NCBI GenBank assembly: GCA_947095585.1
Contig: OX352763.1
Location: forward strand, 116,229,908 to 116,293,907
Length of the DNA stretch: 64,000 nucleotides
Direction: 5' to 3'
DNA from: Nephrocerus scutellatus
Lineage: Eukaryota > Arthropoda > Insecta > Diptera > Pipunculidae
Of this stretch, positions 56,530 to 64,000 are shown one piece after another. The notes beneath the pieces are model-generated. The model saw only the letters and a program-made list of their open reading frames with translations. It made no database searches and was not told the DNA's origin. Numbering within the stretch: position 1 is the first letter of the stretch; each line of letters opens with the position of its first letter. The position numbers were made by a program, and so were the translations under genes.

Positions 56530-57600
56530 AATTGCGAAAAATCATTTAGAGCGCAAATTCGCGACTGTTGTTTATTAAAATTTTGTTTGGCCGATGATGA
56601 GTTTCACTTTGTGTTCTCACAACACACCCGACAATTTTTACAACACACGGCACTTCACTTTTTTTCGCTATTCATCTGTTGTTAAACAAGCGATTATTTC
56701 ACTTTAAATTTACTAAGAAAACGTAAAAAATACACTTCATCGTTCCAATTATGTGTAAACGATGTTTATTCGAAAATTGTTCAACAATTCTCGAATTTTT
56801 TACATTAACAAAAGCCAACGATACGACAAGACAGAGCTCAGAGCAAACGAAAACAGCGCCGGAACTATCGCCAAAATAAATCCCGTTAGATTAGGATAGG
56901 ATGGAATGTCACCAATCAATAGAGTCTATTGACATGTGGTAACCGATTTTATTTTTGCTATACAGCGGTTCTTAAAAGCACACTATCGAAATGTCAGCAT
57001 AAGAAGTTTACAAAAAATGGAACATTTTTTTGTTATAATGGGTGGTTTTTTTAAGTCAACAAATTAACTTCGAACATCAAGTGACCCATCTATTTAAGAA
57101 CGAAGCAGGTAATTGTTAAATTACATTTTTATATAGTTAATATTTAACTAAATACCTAATATTTAGACACATAAATAATAAATAAAATGATTAAATATTT
57201 ATTAATATACCTAAGTAATTAATGGAATCAAAAATTTTCATAAATTTTTAGAATAAATATAAACATGTCATATTCGCTTTGTGAAGAATTACTTTTCCAA
57301 AAAAATCAGGTAATAGATAAATCAAATAATTTATTATATCTATTCATCGACACAATTTGGAATGGAAAATTCACTGATGATTAACAAAACAAAGACCTGA
57401 ATAAATCAAAGCAACTTGGGAAGGTTCAGAAAATATTTTCGAAAAAATTAAAAAATAATTTAATGTACAGGTTGAAAGAAGTTAAAGCGACGGCATATTT
57501 AGGAAAAAATACACACGGTATTTGAAAATTTTTGATATTAAATTATTTTTGTGAAAATAATTGATTGATTGATACCATAAAAACCTGCAGATAATATTTT
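56530..57600. other. Intergenic, nothing recognised
   Basis: AT-rich; no coding signal. It may contain the promoter of the small candidate gene. Confidence 0.35.
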
Positions 57601-57606
57601 GGGTCT

Positions 57607-57684
57607 GACAGATCTGATTAGAGAAAAAAATTATCGGATTAATCGGATATCTCGGAACTCGGATTTCTCCGATTACTCCAACAT
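57607..57684. mobile_element. Remnant of the GGAGAAATC MITE family
   Basis: Contains AAATTATCGGATTAATCGG and TCTCCGATTACTCC, shared with the ends of 10337-10577 and 13126-13415. One end is missing. Confidence 0.5.
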
Positions 57685-57752
57685 CAAAACAAACAAACTG
57701 CAATAGTTTGTGTTGTATAAGTAAAAGTTGAGTTATTAATTGTTTAAAACTC

Positions 57753-58033
57753 TTGCTATATTGCTTTCAACAAAATGAGTTAGGTATTTTTTGTGGTTAA
57801 CGGCTGATCAAAGTAACAGTAAAAACTAACCAAATTTTGGTCAATTTTTTGTTTCATGTGTTTGCCAACTTATCCATATATAATTTTAAAAGACGACTCT
57901 GGTGGTGGGAATTGTAACTAAAAATATGGTTAAATATTTCTTAGCCAAAATTTTTTTTTGGTTAACGCTAAACCATTTCTGGTCTATCCAATGTGTTTGT
58001 TGTTGTAATTTTTATTTTTTTGTTGAAAGCAAT
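57753..58033. mobile_element. MITE with ATTGCTTTCAACAAAA ends
   Basis: ATTGCTTTCAACAAAA at 57760-57775 and its exact inverse at 58018-58033. The interior is rich in TTAACC/GGTTAA words. Half of a second copy is nested in the MITE at 53593-53887. Confidence 0.7.
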
Positions 58034-58044
58034 GAAAATAGTTG

Positions 58045-58147
58045 CACTGTCGAATTCCTTTTTTGGAATTGTGAAAACCTGCTGTTTGGCTGGTTTTGGC
58101 TTTTTTTCGAATTCCGAACTCGCTCGGCAAATAAAATGCAGCTATAG
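58045..58147. mobile_element. MITE related to 24602-24743, partial
   Basis: Shares GAAAACCTGCTGTTTGGCT and CGGCAAATAAAATGCAGCTA with the family. One terminal repeat is lost. It sits directly after the preceding MITE. Confidence 0.6.
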
Positions 58148-58149
58148 CA

Positions 58150-58763
58150 TCTGATGGAAACTCACCAGTAATCAAAATGAATGATAAACAAGCATGACAT
58201 CGTATCAATGACATCACTGTTCTGACATTTATACATAAACGCAAAAAATTACTGTTGTCTTCCGTCACCTGTCAACAATTTTCGCAAACTTTTGTAGTAC
58301 ATATTCCTATTCTTCCCTAAAGTAGCGCGTCGGTTAGTGCTTAGTGGTGGACCGTAATTAACGCTGAAACAGCTGCGGAGATCATTTCAAAGGAAACTAT
58401 GCAATTTTCGTTTATTTTTGAGAAGGCCTCAAAAGAGCAACTATCGAATGCGCAAGGTGTAATAAGTGTATAATTGTCGCAGGTACAACCACATCCGCTC
58501 TAGAGGAAAATTTTTTCGCAAGACCTTTAAAACAAGTACGTTAAGTTTAATTTTGCATTTTTTACTTGCTGGAAAAGGAAAAGGGCCTAATAAAATTCAT
58601 ACTTTTCATTGTGAACAAAATTTGCGTGTAGTGTTTCTTTAATCGGTCGTGCTCGGCGCAAATATTGCATTTATTCAGTCTGAGATCTGACTCAGTTTGA
58701 GTTTCGCAATAATTCATATACCAGAAAAATATTGCTTAGATTTTGTGGAAAATTCACCAATCT
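58150..58763 (+). promoter_or_regulatory. Upstream region of the RILP-like gene
   Basis: No coding exon seen; probably promoter and 5' UTR. Confidence 0.4.
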
Positions 58764-61700
58764 ATGCCAGGTTTTCATATAAATGAAATGGGCGAAATGG
58801 TTCTTGACGCAATTGATGACATAGGAGTTGTTGATGTCTACGACCTAGCGTCTGACATTGGTAAAGAATATGAGAAGATTATTGATCATTTTGGTCCAGA
58901 TGCAGTCGCAGGGTTAATGCCAAAGATCATTAACACCCTTGAGCTGTTGGAAGCGTTGGCCACAAAAAATGAACGTGAGAATGCCACAATTCAGGAACTA
59001 AACGATAAGATAGCCCAGTTGGAGAGCGAAAAATCTGAAAAGGCTGAGTTCCGAAAGCGCTTTGATAAGGTAAGGGGCTGCAAAACACCTAATAAGTTGA
59101 ACTTAAATTTGTTTTCTTCTATAAAATAGGAGTTAGAAGCCATCGAGGAACAGTGGAGAGGCGAAACCAATGAACTAGTTGAATTAGTTAGCAATTTGCA
59201 AGATGAGAACAAACGTCTTGTAAAACAGACACAAGATTTGCAATCAGCATCTGCACAATCTTCTGGGCTTGGTGCTAGTCTTACAGAGAGTTTCATGAGT
59301 GTTACAAATAATGAGCTGTCCAGTGCCCTATCGGATACACAAGTACTTCAACGTCTTAAGGAGCAAATCTACAAACAACGAGATGAGTTGAAACAGCGAG
59401 ATCGCGAACTTCAGGATAAGTATTGCGATATTGAAAATGTGAGTTGAGAATTCATACAAACATTTCAGAATATCTTTTTCGTATTGTAGTTGCTCTCGAG
59501 AATATGAAAATTCGATAAAAAAGTGGATTTTTCTTCTCTGTTCAAAGTAAAAGATACGCCAACACGTTCTTTAAAATTCTCTATATTAACTTCTTGGTTG
59601 GCGCCGTGGCTCTAGTGGTTATTGCGTTAACTTCGGGTTTCGGGTTTCGAATCCCAGAAACATCAAAGTATTTTTCACGGTCATATCTCTCGTGAATGTC
59701 TGACAAACGTCCGACAGTAATAACTTGTCACGGAAAGCTTCTCAACTAGCTTTTCCGATACGGAATTAAATTGCCGGTCCCTTCAATGTGGGTACAAAAA
59801 TATAATACGCACAACACGCGAATGGTGGCGAGAAGTTGGGCCTTGGACCAACGGTCGCGCCAATATATTAATATTATATTAACTTCGCGTCGGCATGTGT
59901 CTGTCTGCCGGTGACTGGCTGGTGGAATCTTGTGATCAGTTTTTAACCCACTTTCTAAAACCCGATTGTATTCATAATTTGGAAGCGATCGGGCCCCATG
60001 GCAAGGGGCTCCTATAAAATTTTTTTTTTAAAAGTAAGTCAAACTTTGTACAAAAGTGAATCTCCGGTAACAACACTTTTTCTAAAAATTTGGAAGTGAT
60101 CCGGCTACTGGGCCAGGAGCCTCTCAAAATTAACCCGATTCAAACTGCACACATGTCTTTTTTTTATGTAATGTCCACATGCTCAAGGGGATCATCCAGA
60201 AGCACCAATTACAACAGGAGACGGTGGAGGTCTTGCGTTCATCGTGCACAGCTCGGTCAACAAAAGACTCATGCCGACACCGGCACCCACCACACCCGAT
60301 CCACATCTCGAAACACAAACTATTGCAGTCAAGTCCAACGACACTCTTATCAAAATAACAAAAGTATATTCCTCCAACTACATGCTGCACATCCGGCTAC
60401 CTTCCTTATTTAGAACGTCTACTAACAGATGGTAACCGCCTGATTGTCCACCATAATTGCTGGCACTCTAATCTAGAGAACGATCGTCTCGGAACGCATA
60501 TTACTGAGCAAATCTACGAGTCAAACGTTGGTACCATTAATGAAACCTACCTACCAGGATCTGTGCCACTTGCTCCAGCTCCCCAGGCATCAGAGTAGTG
60601 AGCGACTCTTTATTAGCCTGTACATCCTGGAGAACAGAAATAGCGTTAAACTCCGACCATATCCCGATCATCATCACCGTGGATAAAGCAGATGACTTTG
60701 CGTCTGCGGATAAACGCATTACGCCAAAGCGGACTGGTCAAGTTTCACCAGGTTTGTCGACAACCAATTGGGACAGTTACCACACCCCACCAAAGCAAAC
60801 TGGCGTCTCCAGAAAAACCGTCCGGTACACTTTTCACCACCTGGACCAAAGAAGTCAACCTACAGCTTGACATCTCGATACACGGCAGGACAATCTCTAC
60901 AATCAAACATTAGTTCTAGTGTAAGCTATGGGTGCCAGAATACTGGGTCCCCTACATATAACTGAGGGCAGGCATTGAGTTCCCGTTCGAGTGATTCAAA
61001 GAATTTTTCTTTTTCATCATCTGGGGAATCCTCTCTAGGTGCGTGAACGTCTATGAGGCTTATGTTCTTAATTCTGCCCCGCACGCAAAGGGTTCATAGT
61101 CGTTCATCTATCGCTTTACGGTGTCTTGGGTTAGCGATCGGCGGGTCCCGGGTAACGCCGGGGTTAACAACTAGTTATAAATAAAAATATAGAAAATATA
61201 GTTAATTATCTGATAAAAATCAATTTTTTCTCTCACAACACAGCTCAATATCCAAATCGAACGTCTAAAAAATTCTGGACGGGACACTCGTCGCCGTCAC
61301 AAGCTACTTCAGCTTCAAGTGAAAACACTCTGTGAAGAACGAGCTGATTTTCTCGCCCAGCTCCAGGATCAACATCGTGATATTGGGCACTTACGAAAAC
61401 GTCTTGGTCTGGCTGAAAAAGAGAATGAAGACCTTGTGAAATCTCAAGATGACAACGATCCGAATAGGCCTCGCTATACGACACTCGAACTAAAAGAGTT
61501 AATCGCGGAACGCGATGAACTTATAACTACTATCGACAATCTCAATGAAGAATTGAAAGCGTTGAAGCCACCCGAGCAAACTACCGTGACAGATGATGCG
61601 ACCAACTTGGAAGATATTAGGTGTGAGACGTAAGTTATCAAAATAGGGGGAAATATTTCCATTACAATAACTGCTCGTTAATTCACTAGACCACCAGAAC

Positions 61701-61960
61701 ACGATGCACCTGTCCAAGGTCCACTACCATATGAACCAGATGATGCTCCATGGAAGAAAACTTCTGAATCTGGTATTCGAAAATTGTAAGAGTAAATTTG
61801 AAATTGCTGTTTTATTGTTGATAGGCGAAGAATTTAACTCTTTTGCAGTTTCCGACGACTCTTCTCCGACCCGGAAGGTGGTAATACATTTCCAAAACGT
61901 TCCTTGGCCACTCTATCGAAAATGGCTTTGTCTGCGACACCAAACAATGAGGAAATTTAA
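58764..61960 (+). CDS. Rilpl: RILP-like protein homologue (RH1/RH2 Rab effector)
   Basis: RILP-like proteins link Rab GTPases to dynein-dependent transport; mammalian RILPL1/2 bind LRRK2-phosphorylated Rabs. Five exons with matching phases: 58764-59069, 59130-59438, 61244-61629, 61690-61785, 61849-61960, giving 402 aa. Residues 1-100 form the RH1 region (VVDVYDLASDIGKEYEKIID, LMPKIINTLELLEAL), continuing into a coiled coil (LNDKIAQLESEKSEKAEFRK) that runs through exon 2 to exon 3. The RH2 region is in exon 3 (RPRYTTLELKELIAERDELI). The end DDAPWKKTSESGIRKFFRRL with F-R-R-L-F is the conserved C-terminal box. Introns are 50-60 bp except intron 2 (1.8 kb), which holds a SINE and LINE relics. The start is the first Met of the conserved block; the true 5' UTR is unknown. 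Confidence 0.92.
59594..59874 (+). mobile_element. SINE family A, full copy
   Basis: A 281-bp unit flanked by an exact 12-bp duplication TATATTAACTTC (59582-59593 and 59875-59886). The head is tRNA-like: TGGCTCTAGTGG fits the pol III A-box and GGTTTCGAATCCC the B-box. The end GGTCGCGCC leads into an ATT-type tail. It lies in intron 2 of the RILP-like gene. Confidence 0.88.
60130..60930 (+). mobile_element. jockey-type LINE endonuclease relic
   Basis: FIVHSSVNKRL, TCSSSPGIRVVSDSLL, TSWRTEIALNSDHIPIIITV: the last holds the catalytic SDH motif of the AP-endonuclease-like domain. A deletion then joins it to a piece of the reverse transcriptase also seen at 36710-36780. Confidence 0.78.
60960..61160 (-). 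mobile_element. RTE-type LINE endonuclease fragment
   Basis: On the minus strand: RGRIKNISLIDVHAPREDSP then DDEKEKFFESLERELNACP match the NISLINVHAPTED...EKEKFY..LE region of RTE endonucleases. Confidence 0.75.
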
Positions 61961-63540
61961 GATCTTCCCCAAGGTGCTTATCTGAAAACATAAACAAAAA
62001 ACAATACAACTAAATCAACATTAGTGGATCAATTATTATCAATAATAACAGCTATATGCTGGTGGTAGGATTATTTTTCTACTAAAATACATACTACACA
62101 GTACACTTACGTTACGTTTATATGTGTATGTGTGTGAACTATGAAGCCTTCTAACTTCTCTAACTCTTCTAACTCGCCAAATCTTTCTCACACAAACACT
62201 TTATGAAATCTTTCAATGGAAGTAAGAGATTTTGTGCATTTCTTTTACAATTATTATAATTGATTTATATTTTTCTAGCAACAAACTACATAAATATTTA
62301 ACTATTCATTTGTATATTTTAAAACAAGAAGAACCAAAATATTGTTAAATGTGCAAAACACAAACACACACCATTTTATTGAAACTAAAAGTTATAAGGT
62401 AAATTATTACACAATATTTTGTATGTTAAGAAAATTATGAATTTTAACTTTTACACTTGCTATATTACTAAATAACATAAACTACAAGTAAATTATTCTA
62501 GTCTCAAAAATGGTGTTAACAAAAAATTGTTAAAAAAAAACGTTCTCTCGTAGAAATACAAACAATATTGTTTTGGCCAGTATTGTGGGCCAAACCAGGT
62601 CAAATTAACGAGTGAGATTGTTAATTTTTTCACTTAAAATAGAAATAACTTATAACTGAAGAAAAAAACAACAATATATTAACAAAGTAGTTGTAAGTAA
62701 AGAAAACTTTACAGAGTTACATTTCGATCAACTGATAAGATTGGAATTATAAATTGCAATTATTTTCAAGAGAATAGTTAAGGGTAATATATTTGAGTCT
62801 TAAACTCTTAGTTAAACTTTTTTTGAATCCTTCAAAGACTTTACAGTGATAGAACTGTCAATTCCAACACAACTTACTCCTTACTTCTTTACCATTTATA
62901 ATTCCACTTACAAATTCCAATACAAAAACGACCTAAATACACAGAAAAACCAATAGACTAAAAATAAACAGATGTCTTCGAAAGCCTTTATGCTCCTAAT
63001 TGAATAAATTTGGACTTTCAGCAAAAAAAAAAAAACAAACGAAAAAAATTAAAAATAAATTTCGGTCGGGAGTTGTTCTTTTAGATTGAAAAGGTTTTCA
63101 TCCTAATATACCTATAGACTACTTTAGATAATTACTATAAAAAATATCACGAATATACAAAAGAGAAGAAACAAGAAAAACATAATATGTAATATCGATA
63201 ATGAATCAGCTATTTAACCACTTTTTCTTGATAGCATAGCTATTTATTAATCTGTTGCTAACAACTAAATAATACTTTATAAAAAAAGGTGCTAAATAAT
63301 GCAAAAAAAATTCACACAAATTGAGAAGACAGCGTTGCGTTACTTAACTTTTTTAGTGAGCTAAGTGCAACAACTTCGGTCCGTTGATATTCTGTGTAGG
63401 TAAACAAATCATCATTCACCTTTCCACATTTTAGTCGTAAAGGAAATCTATTTTTTTACTCATCTCTACATGCATCCATTTCACATCATCATAATCTCCA
63501 CAACATTCATACTTTCCATGAAACTCTGATTAATCGTCAG
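61961..63540 (+). other. 3' UTR and downstream flank of the RILP-like gene
   Basis: AT-rich, non-coding. No element recognised. Confidence 0.5.
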
Positions 63541-63577
63541 CCTATGCAATACCTTATATCCTTACCGACCACCAGTG

Positions 63578-63770
63578 TGGTTTTTGAATGCAACGTTGAA
63601 CTGGTAATTTCGTGGCATAACCACAGAGCAATAAGAACATAAGAGTCTTTTTCTTTAACAAGAAGTTGGTCAAATTCAAAATTTAATTTTTCGGCCAGTT
63701 TGGGGCAAATTTGACGGTTTTTGAATACAACGTTCTACTGGTAATTTGGTGGCATAACCACAGAGCTCTC
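63578..63770 (+). repeat. Direct repeat of about 50 bp
   Basis: TTTTTGAATGCAACGTTGAA.CTGGTAATTT near 63580 and TTTTTGAATACAACGTTCTA.CTGGTAATTT near 63717, each ending GGCATAACCACAGAGC. Spacing is about 137 bp. Confidence 0.75.
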
Positions 63771-64000
63771 TACCACTATATGTAGTGGGAGTAGCTCTGT
63801 AATTAAAACACAGGCCAGCCTCAACACTTTTTCCAATTTCCTTCTCGTGGTGCTTAGCTTGGTTCTATTCGCCCATGTCATTGTTCCATAATGCCCATGG
63901 TGTACAACTAGTGCATTATCCTGGGGCTTACTTCCCAGAATTTTCCTGCCACCCTTATGCACATTCAAGACCCAAGTGCTCCTCTTGATTTTTGCAGTAC
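63710..64000 (-). mobile_element. LINE reverse transcriptase thumb fragment (R1/I-type)
   Basis: On the minus strand: LNVHKGGRKILGSKPQ, WANRTKLSTTRRKLEKVLRL and ACVLITE match the segment after the palm of R1/I-type LINEs. It runs off the window edge. Confidence 0.7.

Noticed and set aside
58991..59296. 101-aa minus-strand ORF
   Set aside because: Antisense of RILP-like exons 1-2.
59594..59660. Functional tRNA gene
   Set aside because: A and B boxes are present, but the acceptor stem does not pair and a 281-bp unit with target duplications extends beyond: a SINE.

Overview
The window is nuclear DNA of an insect, almost certainly a fly. Evidence is the AT-rich composition, GT-AG introns of 50-80 bp, fly-like protein sequences, and debris of jockey, RTE, R1/I-type, mariner/Tc and Ty3/gypsy elements. 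A TE-rich non-Drosophila brachyceran fits, but I cannot name the species. There are no bacterial features, CRISPR arrays or canonical tRNA/rRNA genes.

Six host genes were reconstructed exon by exon. (1) The 3' end of Fas2 (+) has transmembrane-isoform exons at 15911-18573 and a possible GPI-isoform terminal exon at 255-346. (2) GlcAT-I (-, 23439-24442) is the glucuronosyltransferase of the proteoglycan linker. (3) A classical short-chain dehydrogenase lies at 26191-27027 (-). (4) THADA (+, 29778-39876) has 11 exons and 1740 aa. (5) ZFYVE1/DFCP1, the double-FYVE protein (-, 45542-52267), has nine exons and about 714 aa. (6) A RILP-like Rab effector (+, 58764-61960) has five exons and 402 aa. 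THADA and ZFYVE1 converge across 5.7 kb of repeats; ZFYVE1 and the RILP-like gene diverge. The genes have unrelated functions: adhesion, glycan synthesis, redox, tRNA modification/metabolism, PI3P/lipid-droplet membranes and Rab traffic.

The rest is introns and intergenic DNA with many small mobile elements. Using target-site duplications, terminal inverted repeats and paired copies inside the window, I delimited two apparent SINE families and several non-autonomous inverted-repeat (MITE-like) families. Some are nested in each other. There are also several tandem arrays. The clearest are a 71-bp satellite of about 14 copies inside a 2.6-kb TG...CA LTR-like unit, and a GGAAGA tract grown inside a LINE.

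No obvious new enzymatic or defence system is present. The most novel content is the set of short elements, with boundaries proven by duplications, and a few gene-structure oddities: a 63-nt stop-free intron in ZFYVE1, an in-frame skippable Fas2 exon, and a shortened ZFYVE1 N terminus.
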